Below the pieces are notes generated by a model. The model saw only the letters and a list, made by a program, of their open reading frames with translations, did no database searches and was not told the origin of the DNA. The translations under genes and the position numbers were made by a program. Source: Chamaecyparis obtusa (Eukaryota > Streptophyta > Pinopsida > Cupressales > Cupressaceae). From it: 64,000 nt of DNA. This document shows positions 36,431-48,847 of this stretch, piece after piece. The stretch lies in assembly GCA_027943335.1 (NCBI GenBank), contig BSBK01001304.1, positions 124,001 through 188,000 on the forward strand. The letters run 5' to 3'. Numbering within the stretch: position 1 is the first letter of the stretch; the number at the start of each line of letters is the position of its first letter.

Positions 36431-37302
36431 ATTCATGATGTATACACCCCTTTACCATGGGTAAATTATGTATGTGAGGAGAAATTTGGAGACTTTAATC
36501 ATTTTTTTTGTTGGGATAAGTGTTGAAATTCCTACTCCTCGACCTCCTACTTCTTCATACCTAGTCACTTCTATTTATAAAGTTGATCATCGTGCTTCAG
36601 ATCTTGTACAATGTGATGAATACTTTGATTCTTTTTTATTATTTATTGTTGATTCTCATTATGAAAATTAAGGAGACATAGCTAAGGGGGTTTCTCTTCT
36701 CTTTGATGATAGCATCATAGATTGAGATACTTCTTCATCTTCTTTGGATATTGGTATTCATGATTCTTCTCCTTCACTTGGTTTGTCATGTTATGTGATA
36801 TATTATTTGAGCTTAGAGAGACCTATTCAATCTTCAGAGATGCATACATTGAAACCTTCATCATCTTCCTCCTTCCATTTTTATATGGATTGGCTTCTTT
36901 ACCATTTGACGAATCTATTTCTTCCTAAGGAAAGATATGTTTCTTGTAGACATTGGATTGTGTTTTGTTTGCAGGTACTCTTCATCAACATTGGAGCTTC
37001 TTCATTATGGGGAGATCTCACATCTCCAACTATCCCTCTTATAGGGGATAATTCTTTGTATATACATGATGTATGTAGTTCTTGGGGGATCTTGATTACT
37101 CCATCCATCAATGCATCTTGTGTTTTCTTCTCTCTTTTTGGGTGAGGCTTTTTGTCATGAGGTTTTCCCTATTTCTCAGCTTTATAAGAGTTTTAATTTC
37201 ATGTATTCTATTACATATTGTACATGGGTACCTAACATGGCCTAAGTAGTTGTGACACATCTTGCATTATGAGTTTAAGCGCAAATTCCACTAAGTTGTA
37301 CT
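36431..37302 (+). other. Copia-C interior without recognised enzyme domains
   Basis: An open stretch of 133 codons (36744-37145) and shorter ones exist, but none shows RT, RNase H or integrase motifs. It is Ser/Phe/Leu-rich and may be a degenerate or acquired sequence. The segment ends at the polypurine tract. Confidence 0.45.
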
Positions 37303-37312
37303 TAAGAGGGGG
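37303..37312 (+). other. Copia-C polypurine tract
   Basis: TTAAGAGGGGG directly precedes the LTR start TGTCGGTG. Confidence 0.82.
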
Positions 37313-37754
37313 TGTCGGTGTAATTAAATATTCCTAACTACACTTTACTTAATCTTACTTAGGATAATGCATTTCATAGTAATTTTACATTAAGACACCT
37401 AGGAGTTTACACCTTAATTAAGAACATGGTGTAGAAGAAATTATACTTTAGCTATGATATTTACCTTTAGTGCACATATTATATTATCATCCTCATCCTT
37501 CATGGCACATACCTCATTGCATAATTGAGGATGATCCACATTTGGTGGAAATGTGATTCCCCCTTACATAGCTGATATACTATAAAATTCTTATCACTAT
37601 CTCTTATCACCTTTCCTATGTAAGAAGGCATATTATGTATATTTTATTTATTCACTCAAACAATCATTTGTTGTCCATGGTCAATAATATCATTCTTGAA
37701 TCTTAGTCTTTTAATTGATCTTGCGATTGTTTTAGAGTCACCTAAAACTCTAAC
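37313..37754 (+). repeat. Copia-C 3' LTR
   Basis: It starts TGTCGGTGTAATTAAATA after the polypurine tract. The end, tagagtcacctaaaactctaac, aligns with the end of the presumed 5' LTR at 27621. The last bases are mutated and a TG microsatellite follows, so the right edge is good to a few bases only. About 442 bases. Confidence 0.72.
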
Positions 37755-37758
37755 TCTC

Positions 37759-37762
<4 letters not shown>

Positions 37763-37800
<38 letters not shown>
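37763..37800. repeat. (TG)n microsatellite
   Basis: Nineteen TG units follow the end of the Copia-C LTR. Confidence 0.97.
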
Positions 37801-37802
<2 letters not shown>

Positions 37803-38059
37803 TGAATCCTATCCCCCATTTTAACTTACTCATTCCTTCATCTATCATTATCATGTCCCCATGACCCATCATAAAAATTTGACACCTTGCTTTCCTATTT
37901 AGGATCAATAACGACATATACCCATACTCCCCATCAAAGTAATCATCAACTACCTAATACCTAGAAGTAATCAAATTATTCTATTTTACATTAAAATAAT
38001 GATATTCAATTTTATTAGATAGAGGCACCTTTCTTGGAGAAAGATCCTCCTTGGCAACA
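37801..38059. other. Short unannotated interval
   Basis: A/T-rich sequence between the microsatellite and the retroposed ORF. I see no gene or repeat in it. Confidence 0.6.
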
Positions 38060-38077
38060 ATATTAGTCATTCATGTT
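38060..38077. repeat. 18-bp target-site duplication (left)
   Basis: atattagtcattcatgtt is repeated exactly at 39673-39690. Confidence 0.95.
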
Positions 38078-39672
38078 TTTTATTGCAGGGAAAAATAGGT
38101 TTTGAACGGGACCTGAAACCCCTTACAAGATAAGATAAAATTTTAAACATTGAAGCACACAAAAAAGATTCAGGACTGGAAACCAGTACGCTAAAGCCAA
38201 AACTAAACAACAAAAAACTTGGAAAAAACCAAAGACTAGAGATCAGCAGAAAAACAAGCAACCAACACTAGAGACCAGAGCCCTAGACAAACTCCTTGCA
38301 AGCCTCATCAGCTTCCTTCTTCGCTTTAGATATCTTCTTCATCGTTGCATTGAACTCTGAGAGTTCTTGGATCCTTTCATGAATTTTCTTCCTTTTTGCT
38401 GATCTGGTGCATTTTTTGGGACCATCATCTTCCAAGTTCTCAGTAATATCCTCTGGTTTTTTATTGGGGGATCCAGTATCCAGCTCAGCCTTAATGGTGA
38501 AGAAATAATCCATGGCCAAACCCATGAATTTGTTGTAGTCTTGTATGTGTTTTTTCATAGTATTCTCCATGGTTTCCATTCTAGCCTGTAAAACCTACAC
38601 ATTTTTATCTTCTTCATTAGTACCCTTAACCACCATAGTTTTAGGGCTAGCCTCCAACAGAGTCTGCAGAGAATCCACCTTAGCAACAATAGAACGGTGC
38701 TTAAGGTTTAAGTTCTTAATCTCTTGGAAAACCCATTTAATTAACTAGAAGGAGTACATGGAAGCAGCTTTGGCCATTTGGAGAACCCCAAAGGGGGGAT
38801 CGATCTTATCATCCATGTCTTGCCTCAATAATTGAACATTCATTTCTTGCAAGTCCACTATTTTGATGAAAGGGATAGTTTGAGAACTACCAGGGGCATT
38901 ATCAGTATCCTTCTCTAGTAATGTTGACTCCTTGGTAGGGGGAGTATTCTCCATCTCTATCGCATCCTTCTGAGAGTCCTAACCAACATCCATAACCACT
39001 TCAAGTTCTGGAGATATAGGCACATCGTGGTCTTCAGAACTGTCATACTCAACCAAAATTGGCACTTTCTGACCTCCCACATCCTCCTTCTTCTTCTTTT
39101 CTTCTTTGTTCTTCCTTCTACCTGAGGTTTTACCTTTGTCCAGAGAGCTCGTAACCTCATCATCCGTGTTGTCATTCTCCTTCGAACCTGAATTCAAGAC
39201 CGAGGAGGAAGAGTAACTATCCTCAGTGGAATCATGCATATTATCATAGCCTTCCACACTATCAGCAGAGGTATCCATTTCCATGGTAGTATCCTTACCC
39301 TTCTTAAGTTTATTTCCAATCAAACTCTTTTCTTTCACATTCTCATCCCTAATTCTCTTTTTACCTGAACTAGATTTGGATGGGGAAATGACAGGGCTAA
39401 CACTAGCCATCTTTTTTATGTGTTCAACAATTAAGAGAACCAACCCCTCATGAAGAATGGGTTTTTTCTCCTTCTTCCTATGCTGGGAAATACTTAAACA
39501 AAGAGATTGCAAAATGTAGAAAGGCAAGGACACCCTAGTTTTATGCCAAAAATGACAAAGCAAATCAAAGTGGTAAGAATGGGATCTTTTAAACCTACCA
39601 TCCAGGGTTACATGCTCCATGACCACCGTCATAACAGTAGCCCAGATTTCTTTGAACGAAGCCACATCATAG
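38078..39672 (-). mobile_element. Retroposed segment carrying an uncharacterised ORF
   Basis: A 1595-base insert lies between perfect 18-bp duplications. On the minus strand it ends in CCCTGCAATAAAA, an A-rich tail, next to the left duplication. An A tail, a long target duplication and an abrupt 5' start are hallmarks of LINE-machinery retroposition. No RT is encoded, so it is either a non-autonomous retroposon or a 5'-truncated retrocopy of a transcript. Confidence 0.8.
38283..39672 (-). pseudogene. Uncharacterised charged ORF inside retroposed segment
   Basis: A single minus-strand frame of roughly 460 codons runs from 39672 to a stop at 38283, with only about three in-frame stops (near 38978, 38744 and 38597). 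The N-terminal part has TRVSLPFYILQSLCLSISQH and KPILHEGLVLLIVEHIKKM. The middle is Ser/Lys/Glu/Asp-rich (ISPSKSSSGKKRIRDENV, RRKNKEEKKKKEDV). The C-terminal part (38579-38283) is Lys/Glu-rich and probably helical (RIQELSEFNATMKKISKAKK). No known catalytic motif is seen. The apparent first residues MTNIY come from the target duplication, not the inserted gene. The reading frame is too intact to be chance. Confidence 0.6.
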
Positions 39673-39690
39673 ATATTAGTCATTCATGTT
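39673..39690. repeat. 18-bp target-site duplication (right)
   Basis: Identical to 38060-38077. Confidence 0.95.
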
Positions 39691-41876
39691 ATAACACAAG
39701 CTATTCTAAATTTTTAATGGAAATTACCTCTAATAAAAATTATTAATAATGTAAATATACTATGTTGGAGTGGTTTGAATCGATAGATTCCAAATTTAAC
39801 ATTAAAAAATATTATCATTTACATATTACTTTAACATTAAATTATCTCAATGAATAATAAACATAATCACACTTCAAAATATGATAACACTAGCTATACA
39901 TCATAAACAATAAGGTTAAATTCATTGTGATAATAGTTGATTGGGTACACAATAAAATATATTTTTAGAAGGATAATACAAGACTTCAAATATTAGGAAA
40001 CTACCTATAGAGATTACACCTTTAAATAGACACATCGATTATAAAATATACTCTTATGTGTAATCTTATACAAGAAACTAATCACATAAGTCAAGAAGTA
40101 AACATCAACTTAAATAATGATGCACAAAACTCAATTGAATGAATATATATAACCTATTTCATGCAGATCTGAATATATTAGTTTTCAATATATCTCTCCA
40201 TTCTCATTTCTTTTAGAACACTTACATAATGTCCATTATGTTAGAATTTTAGTTTACATGCTTGTATTCAAATTATTTAGACTTCTTAAAAACATACCCA
40301 CAATTATAATACCAACTTACATTACACACTGAAATTGACCTATATGAAAAATATATATTCATTCTTACATTAATCAAGCCCTTTATATGACCTCCCTAAT
40401 ATATTTAGAGCATCCTCAAGTTGGTCATACAAATAAGCCTTAAACAAAAAATACAATAGGCCTAGTCCAAAAATTAAACGTTATAACACAGGTGGGAGCA
40501 TAATACATGTGCTATCCAATAAAAACTCAACTAGAACTAAAATGGCTTTTCATAGCTCTTTAAGTTGGCACATAACAACCTCTTTAGGAAAATTCAGAAG
40601 AAATATTAGTACAAACAATGAACTAGCATTTACAAACACCGTATCAACAAAAACTCCATTTTTCTTGAACATTAACTTATAAACTTGAATAGATTTTTCT
40701 TAAAAAGTATCCTAATATCTCTTTTGAAATGTAAGCTATAAAATATCACAATGATAAAATAAGATAAAGAATACTGTAGCAATGTATATAAACTTTTCAA
40801 CCAATAAATCTCAAAAATAATGTACATATAGTTTCTAATTCCACTACCTTAGTAATATAGAGCAAATAGTTTGGGAGCTCAATAAATAATTAAATCTAGT
40901 GATACGCTTAACATTAATGATCCCTATCCTCCATTGTTCTCAAATTATTTTTTATGGTATGATAGAAGTAACTACAATTATTGAAAACCCTTAGTACCCT
41001 AACATAAAGGATAATACTAAAATAAGCAATGATAGACACCATTGATATCAATTACAACTCAATATTCAATAATTTTAACAACTACACACCAATATAAATA
41101 TGTATTAAAATACTTTATATCCATTCCTCTCTCTTTGGCATAGGATATAGATAATGGGGAGGTTAAGGAATGCAACATAATACATGCCATTTTTTAGTCA
41201 TAGCTTTTTTATTTAATTTGAGATAGTGACATCATGTTACTATTGTATCTATGAGAGTACATCTGATTGTGGTTATTTTGTATCAAGTATGTAGAAAATG
41301 ACATTTGAAGAAAGGTTTTACATGTAGAACAAGGACAAAGGAATATTAGGAGGAGAAGAAATAATGTCATGGTAAAATAAGGTTATTAATATCATAAGAA
41401 CCTCCAATTTATTTATAGGTCACATTAATGTTCTAATCACAATGCATAAGAATATCATTTAATTTAATATCAAGGGTCTGTCCGTTATTATGAACTACTT
41501 AAACTTTTTTGGAGATAAAAACTCTTAGGATTTTGGGACAATATGATTCAGAAAATTTTAACATATTATTTTAGAAATTAAAATTACAAATAGATGATAG
41601 TAGAATAGAATACTCCCACAATGTAATATTTATTAATTATTTTTAAATACTATCAATAAACTTACTATTAATAAACTTAAATCCCTTGTCTATGATTTAT
41701 AACTTTTTAATAAAAACATATGTAGAATTTTTATAAAAAAAGTGATCATTAATAGTAGTATTGTTTGACTAGAATGCTAATATATCTACTACAATTTTAA
41801 AATCATGTACTATATAAAAAATAAAGGGAATCTGTCTTCCTTGTTCTATAAATGTAATATAAGAGAACAGAATAAA
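39691..41876. other. A+T-rich interval without recognised features
   Basis: About 2.2 kb of low-complexity, A/T-rich sequence. All open frames are short and of chance composition. The right end would be the 3' flank of the RING-H2 gene; a TTTATT near 41633 would be AATAAA in gene orientation, 240 bases past the stop. Confidence 0.6.
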
Positions 41877-42548
41877 CTAGCGGCCACTACTAGCAATTGG
41901 ACCGATCAGACATTCTCGAACAACCTTGGCCCAATATACCACCTGCCTACACATGGGACAGTGATTTTGCCTCTTAAACCACTGTTTAATGCATTCCCTG
42001 TGAAATATGTGGCGTTTATCGCAAGGCATCTGGCATGGCTCTTCTGCCGCTACAAAATCAGATAAACAAATCACACACATAACATTTTCATTCACTTCAT
42101 TCTCTGAAATTTTTATGCTTGGTAGACCTTCCACGATTTTTCTTGTCACTCTCTCCCTATGTCTCTCTACTCTTTCTTCCATATCTGTTGTCAGATATTC
42201 CTTAATCAAATCATCTGTCGCATCCAAATTAAGTTTGAAAATCTCCAGTGAAGCCCAGTGTCTTCTATAATGCGACTCCGGGTTTTTGTATTCACAACTG
42301 GCCAATTCGCGTTTAAAAAACTCATACTGGTACCGTAGAGAATCGAGAATAATTTTAGATAGGTTAAGATGACATGCAAATTTATCATCTTCATTTTGCC
42401 GATCGACATCGTAGGCCGTTTTCTGTCTAGCCAAATCACTTTGCAATTTCAAAGCACAATTGTTTAGGTTAGGTAAAGCATCACCAAAATCAACAAATAC
42501 TTTTGCATAGTTATCAGAGATATGTTTTACTTCTCCTTGCTGTGCCAT
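41877..42548 (-). CDS. RING-H2 zinc finger protein, putative E3 ubiquitin ligase
   Basis: An uninterrupted 223-residue frame runs from ATG 42548 to TAG 41877. A RING-H2 finger lies at residues 158-200: C158-x2-C161, C176, H180, H183, C186, C197-x2-C200, with the typical IFHRECIKQWF and CPMCR. Such fingers bind two zinc ions and recruit E2 enzymes, so the likely role is ubiquitin transfer; substrate and location are unknown. C176-x3-H180 is one step wider than the common C-x-H spacing. Residues 1-150 are polar and mostly helical in character, without signal peptide or membrane segment. No intron is needed. It is the only frame in the window with an intact domain and no defects, in a region free of LTR sequence. 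The ATG is the first in frame. It could also be an intronless retrogene of a larger family; no flanking duplication was found. Confidence 0.8.
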   Translation of the reverse strand: MAQQGEVKHISDNYAKVFVDFGDALPNLNNCALKLQSDLARQKTAYDVDRQNEDDKFACHLNLSKIILDSLRYQYEFFKRELASCEYKNPESHYRRHWASLEIFKLNLDATDDLIKEYLTTDMEERVERHRERVTRKIVEGLPSIKISENEVNENVMCVICLSDFVAAEEPCQMPCDKRHIFHRECIKQWFKRQNHCPMCRQVVYWAKVVRECLIGPIASSGR

Positions 42549-44960
42549 TTCCTTACTGATTTATGGACACGTAACATTCAAATAGTTTGAGTAATATTGG
42601 ATGATGTTCATCTTGCTCATCTCTACATATATCATAAGGATAAATTCAAGAGCTTCCAACGGATGGGCACAAATCCTGAGAGTTTGAGGCAACATCTAAA
42701 AATCACCTTTTACGAATTCAATTAACATTGACTATTAAATCTTTGATTAGGTAAATTTATTGAATTACCGGTTAGTTTTAAATACTAAAATTCAAATTAG
42801 GCAAATGATCTTTATTGATGTAAGTGCTCATATGGTGTAACGATAACGAAAATAAGTTTGATGTTATTAACGGTTCACAAGTTTTAGCAATTTGACAGAA
42901 AATCTTTCTAGCAGTTAGTTATTTCTGAATAGAATAAATGAAAATAAAAACTCTTACAAACTCTTAACTGTTATAAATTAGATAAATGCATACATTATCA
43001 CATTAAAACAAATAATCTTACAAAATCAAATATATGCTGTAAAATTTGTGAGGCACTGCGCATTCTTCATATTTTTATGCTTCTTTGAGGCACATTGTTT
43101 GATTCTAATCAAATAGAAATTTGGTTTATGACACGACCTCCATTTATAGATAGATTGCATCTGTGAAATAGTACCAATTTCATCATTACAGAGTAGAATT
43201 ACATTTAAGACAATGGAAAGAGTTAATTTAGGTTAGTTGTAATATGATAAAAGAAAATGATATTTAGATTATCACTAAATATGATGTTATTTATTTATTT
43301 ATTTATTTTATTGATAAAGGGTTTAGGCAATAGAACGACTCAAACGTTCAATAGTTTATCTGTTTTCAGCCAGCAGTAATGGTTACTATCTAACTAATTT
43401 TTTTTCCCAGAATAAATCTAAATTCATACTTTTACTTTTGTTCTTACCGACATGCTGATATGTTCATTTTACTCTATCTAAAATTCTCTTTTAACCAAAT
43501 GAAACATTTATATAATCCCATTCTTACAATTTGAAATTTCTAATAAACTACCATTGATAAGCTCGGTTATGGCATCTCAATGTCTTATTCTTCCCACTAT
43601 CTCTAAATTGGGAAAGAAAGATTAGTGCCTCCTGGATCTGAACTATTTTCAAAATAACGATTTGATATCTTCATTTACCATTAATTTCAATCTATCCCAT
43701 AGAGAATCACATAGCCAATTTTCATATTGAATACCTCATATATTATTGGAAATAATAAAACCACAGATTCATCCTTAAATTAGAGGACATAATTCTATAA
43801 TCTTTGGTTTTATTATACTAATCTTCATAGAATGTTTGTAGCTGTAGCTGGACCAATCTAGTTAAGAAAAAGGAGAAAATCGAGTAACTTTCTCAAATAA
43901 AGGAAAAAATAGAGCATGCTGAAGAATAAAAAATTCAATTTTACATTGATTAATAATAATTACAATATGCATGGTTTATACAAGTTAACTAGCATGTAAA
44001 ACAATAAATTAAGGTCTAGAGTTTCAGTTATCACCAATCATCCATGAGTAGTTAAGGTGAATTTATTCTTAGTTAGGCATAACAAATTTAAGAGAAACAT
44101 TGCACCTATAATAGGTGTCAATTGTCTATTAAGCTATCTATGCATTCTTTCATAAAAAATGTCTCCAAAGGGATGACCAAAAGAAAAGAATTATCTAATT
44201 AGTCCTAGAAAGAGTGAATTGTATTTCCCCACATTAAAGAAGTTCCAAATATCTTAGTAGGAGCAATATCTTTAATTGAGCATACATGTACCCACAAGAA
44301 ATGTTTCGACTATGAGATAACCCCAAGAAAGGACATACCAAGGAAAATGAACACGTGACAAAAGAGAGAATGAAAGAGATCTACTAACTCATGGGTATGA
44401 TCATATGATAAAGCATTAGTTATTATATTAAAATAAAATATCATCATTCCCCAATGATATAAGAAGTACAACCACAATGGAAGAATGTCACGTTAGAGTC
44501 ATAAAGAAGAGTCTTTTTGGGCTAGCATCAGAGAGAACAAAAATATTAGGTAGCTATCAAGCATATTATTGATAGTGATACATGCATGAAATAACATGCA
44601 ACAACATACACAAAAAATAAGATACAAATAGAGGAATTTCAAGAATGATCTACCCCTTGATCACCTTGTGTCAATGGAGAAACAAGGATCATTTAAATAA
44701 AACCAAATGAAACATATGCCTAGAAGCACATCTTGGGGGAGGCATAAAATAACAAGAAAACACATAGAATACATTGTAAAAGAGGACTTAGTTAAGCATA
44801 TTGCCTCCTACCCCCATCTGAGTATATAGTGTTTAGAGAAGTTGGGCAGCACACAAGAGGATAAAAATTATAAACAGTAGATGGAACAATAGCTAGATTC
44901 AAATAAGTACCATACTATAAATATGGGTTACTTTTTTGTCACTAGGAATAAAATATAATT
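42549..44960. other. A+T-rich interval, includes 5' flank of RING-H2 gene
   Basis: No second gene is recognisable. An ACGTGTCC element (ABRE/G-box-like core) lies upstream of the RING-H2 ATG at about 42569-42576 on the minus strand; its function is unproven. A TTTA microsatellite lies at about 43288-43309. The remainder shows no repeat structure that I can identify. Confidence 0.5.
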
Positions 44961-44961
44961 G

Positions 44962-47600
44962 TTATGAAAATGTAGCTTTGAAATAAAGATTAACATCAAT
45001 AAGATCATACATATCATCAAAATTACTATCATGAATATTATAATTAGTTTCATCAGGAACATCAAAATTATCATCATCAAGAGTATCTTCTTTCTCTAAA
45101 TTAATTATAATAGAAACCAAGATAGAAATAGCATTATCATTCTTGTTCAATTTCTTTGTTTTCAAATTAAGTCCCTTCTTTGGATTAATCATATATTTAT
45201 CAAAATGAATTAGAGAAGATCAATAGGTGTTTCAGGTCAAGAAATTTTTTAGGAAGCACATTCACATGCTCTAGGATGAGATTTAAGGCGGTGATCAAAA
45301 GAATAAGGATTATGATTGGTTTTTCATAGAAACTTGGTTTGGCTCAAGATTAATCAATATTGGATCATTTTCTTCTTTAGGAGAAAGAACAGGAGGAACC
45401 TCACTAGGTTCAAAAATAATATCAATTGAGCATTTATAAGATATAATAGGTGTAGGAGTTGTACGAAGAAGTCTAAATCTAGGAAAAAAGAGATGTAACA
45501 ACCTTATGATTGATACATTCATAAATATTTTGTATTTTTTTTATATGATGGATAGAGATTATATTTTTAGGATTGATCTAGTTGAGGCATAGTACGCCAA
45601 AGGAAATCAAGGTCAATAGGTTGTTGAGGTATTGAAGGCTGATGCAGACTATGATTAATAGTGATGATGTCTTCCTTTTTTGGAAACTTGAATAATTTAT
45701 TAATAGGATAAGTTATGAATTTCTTTAAGGTAAGCCAAGGAATACGAAGATAAACTTTAAATTGATCAAGAATTGGGAAGATAACAAAGGTGACATCTAG
45801 AGTAATACCACAAACTTCTATGGGAAATCAAATAGAATCATGTGTAGGATAAAGGAGACCATTGCAAGTTTATATCATAACATCAAATTTTTCATAGAAA
45901 TCATATTGAAATCATCTATTATAAGGATTTCATTCCTTTATCACGTTCAGTAGACATGTAGGTTCAATGAAGAAACCATGAGAATAAAGATTCTTAACAT
46001 TCTCCACAATATAAAGAGGACCATCAGGTTCTATAATCATCTTACTAGGATCAAAGGTATTGCAAATCTCAATTTTATGTGTGGGTTCCAGTTTGAGTTC
46101 AGATTGATCAATATTATTAAAAACTTTATTAGCTTCAAGACACTTATCATCATAGTCAACAACATCGGTAGAAGAAAAAGGTGAAAATTTGGTAGGCTCA
46201 ATTGTATTTGTTGAACTAGATAGAAAATGGTTGGTATAGATTTGAAAGTATTAGTTGGGAGGTGTTATATATTTTTTTCCTTGATCATTAACACCCTCAA
46301 AAAATATAGAATTATAATCAATAAGGTCTTGAATAATAGATTTCAAATAGAAACACCTTTCAGTATCATGATCGGGTTGTTGATGGTATTGAGAAAAATA
46401 TTTGTGATCAACAGATGTAGAAAAAGGTTTGTATACATGTGAATTTATTTAATAGGAGGAAGAGTTAAAATTTTATCATTAATAAAATTCAACATCACAT
46501 TATTAAAATATTCAAAAATACAAGTAAAATTATGAGAAGGTCACAAAATATATGATAAAGGAGTTGAATCTTCATATATTGTTATCACTTTCTCCTCAAT
46601 ATTATTGATGAATCATTGGTCTTAATGAAGTTCTTATTTTTTAAATTTTTATAAGATTGGGATGACATATCACCCTTATCAATTAGACCCATTGGAGTGG
46701 TTCTCTTAGGATGACTCACTTGAGCCTTGTAATTATGAAGCATTGTACACATGTGAGTAAAAGAAGAAAATTAAAAAAGGATAATCTTCTCTCTAATATC
46801 CTTTTGTAAATTAAAAAATGAAAATATGTTATACAAATATCATGCACAAGATAATAAATATAAGCATGTAAATTCTTAAATATACAAAATGAAATTAGAG
46901 GTGTATTTTCTTTAATGCCTTCTTTACAATGCATGAAATCTATTAAAGAAATTTTAGGACCAATATTTTTTGAAACTATTCGATGAAAGGATTAGAAATC
47001 TTTTGAAAGGAATTAATACAATAATAATGAAGAGAAAATACCATTGTAAGGCTTTATCTCGAAAGGTTATAATTAAATAACGTAGAGATGAACTTGTCAT
47101 CATGAGAGAAATCATTATGAAATATTTAAAAGGTTTTCTTTTGGGCTAAAGGATCATATTTTCCATTATAACTGTCAAGATGATGAATCTCCATGTATTG
47201 CATAATAATAAAATGGATGAAATCCAAGCAAAAAGGAATATAAATATCACAAGTAGGAATGTTGAAGGTAGATTGGGTCATGGAAGTAATTTTATTATTG
47301 TAAGGAAGACATGCTTTAAGCCAAGCTAATATTAGTAGAATGGGTAAAAATAGTGGTAGGAGATATGGTTGAGATAGTTGGAGAATTATGAGAAATAGAA
47401 TGAATAAATGAATACCAAAAAGGAGCACTATTGTAATTGGATATTTACAAAGGTAAAAATACACATAGAACACTTGATGAAATAGTTGGAACAATAGGGT
47501 TAACAATGGTAATATGTGTAGGATTGAGATATTAAATTGAAATGGTGATAATGGGTGGAACATAAGTGACACACTGGGAATATAAGTATAAATAGGCATG
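44962..47600 (-). pseudogene. Tat-B: minus-strand Tat-like gag-protease relic
   Basis: Read right to left: a gag segment with LDSYNGKYDPLAQKKTF near 47180-47130; a later gag part (46934-46716); a zinc-type motif SQYHQQPDHDTERCFYLK near 46400-46330, which fits the YCxYHxxxGHxTExC pattern of Tat-like elements with the first Cys and the Gly lost; a retropepsin-like region (about 46150-45620) containing FPIEVCGITLDVTFVIF and RIPWLTLKKF; and an acidic linker (45522-44962). Many stops and shifts are present. No LTR or RT was found on either side. The right edge abuts the LINE near 47640. Confidence 0.65.
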
Positions 47601-47649
47601 GAGGTTTCAACACTAGTGGTAGGTGGAATGAAACCTAGATCTTAGTTGC

Positions 47650-48847
47650 AATGTCTAAGAGGCTTGACATCATGTCGAAGATCTTAATTTTTTATCAATG
47701 AGATGAGAGATTTGATTCTACAAAAGATATTAACATCATGTTCATCCTAAGGTTGAAAAAATTAGAATCTTTAAAAATAATGAGGTGGTTCGCTTTAATT
47801 CTAAAGGGGCTTAGGGAAGGGTTGCTATTTTTTGGAACTATAATCATGTTAAGGGGTCTATGATTATGGAAAACGTGACCTGCCTTAGCATTAATTTTGT
47901 TCATATTAAATTGGATTTTGAATGGGTTGCAACCACTATTTATGCCCCCAACTCTAAAGCTGGTCGATCCGAATTTTGGAAAAAAGTGGAAAGGCATAGA
48001 CACTCCTTCCAGGACCTTCTCTAGATGATTATAGGTGACTTCAATTGTCCCCTTAAGGATAATGAGATGTTTGGAGGGGTGGATAATCTGAGTCAAATTG
48101 ATGGTAGAGTTAAGCTTATGGAATTTATCAATAGTCAAGCCCTTTTTTATTTGGAGCTTCAAGGGGTTAATTACACTTGATCGAATAGAAGGATTGGTTA
48201 AGACCTTATCCAAGTGAGGCTGGACCGTGTGTTGATTACTGGATGTTGGCTTAAAATTTTTGGTTGTTCCCTATCTTCCCTTTTGAAGATTGGTTATGAT
48301 CACTTCCCGATTTGTTTTATTGCTGATCTGATTAATGCTAAGGGTCACCCACCTTTCAAGTTTGAAAAGATATGGATTGATCACCCAGATCTAGATCAGA
48401 AGATTAAAGATTGGTGGAATGTCAAAATTTAAGGTACAACTATGTTTAGAGTGGTTAAAAAACTTCTTAGTGTGCAACAAAATGTTAAGTCATGGAGCAA
48501 AGAAGCATTTGGTGATATTTTTAAAACTAAAATTTAGTTGAAAAGGGACCTTGATATTTTTTAGAATACCATTCAACATTCTATAATGTCTTTGGAGCTC
48601 AAGGATAAGGAGAAAAGTATCCTTGTCAAAACTCATAATATTATATCCAGGGAAGAAGAATATTGAAGACATTGATCTAGGTCAATTTTCCTTAAAGAGG
48701 GGGAGAAGAATACCAGGTTTTTTCACATGTCTCCCTCTAAACATAGAGATTCTAACAGAATATCCAAACTCAATAGTGAGGCTGGGGAGATCACTAATGA
48801 TAAACAAATTTTTGAGGCCATGATTGACTTTTTCTCCTCTCTTTTGT
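47650..48847 (+). pseudogene. L1-type LINE ORF2, endonuclease part (left of insertion)
   Basis: From about 47743 a frame reads an apurinic-endonuclease-like domain: GRVAIFWNYNHVKGSM, TTIYAPNSKAGRSEFW, MIIGDFNCPLKDNE (GDFN active-site motif near 48029), and GYDHFPICFIADL near 48290 (the DHxP motif). It continues to FFSSLL at 48847 with several stops (for example near 48024 and 48178). The start lies within the endonuclease domain, so the element seems 5'-truncated next to Tat-B. The frame resumes at 62769 after Gypsy-C. Confidence 0.85.
48843..48847. repeat. Target-site duplication of Gypsy-C (left)
   Basis: TTTGT here and GTTGT at 62764-62768 match at four of five bases and interrupt the LINE frame. 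Confidence 0.65.

Larger units (their letters stand above)
27622..37754 (+). mobile_element. Copia-C: decayed Copia-type element carrying two nested insertions
   Basis: Primer-binding site (27622), leader, gag (33829-34632 continuing at 35883), protease motif (36072), polypurine tract (37303-37312) and 3' LTR (37313-37754) can be followed. A minus-strand gag-only element sits in the leader and a solo LTR in the gag zinc knuckle. No RT or RNase H motif is found between protease and polypurine tract, only a pre-integrase-like piece. The element is therefore deleted or non-autonomous. Confidence 0.65.

Noticed and set aside
37763..37800. TG microsatellite as a CRISPR-like or regulatory array
   Set aside because: A simple dinucleotide run without spacers.
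47695..48213. Minus-strand open frame of 172 codons
   Set aside because: It lies opposite the LINE endonuclease frame, whose motifs (GDFN, DHFP) are on the plus strand; the minus frame is its shadow.
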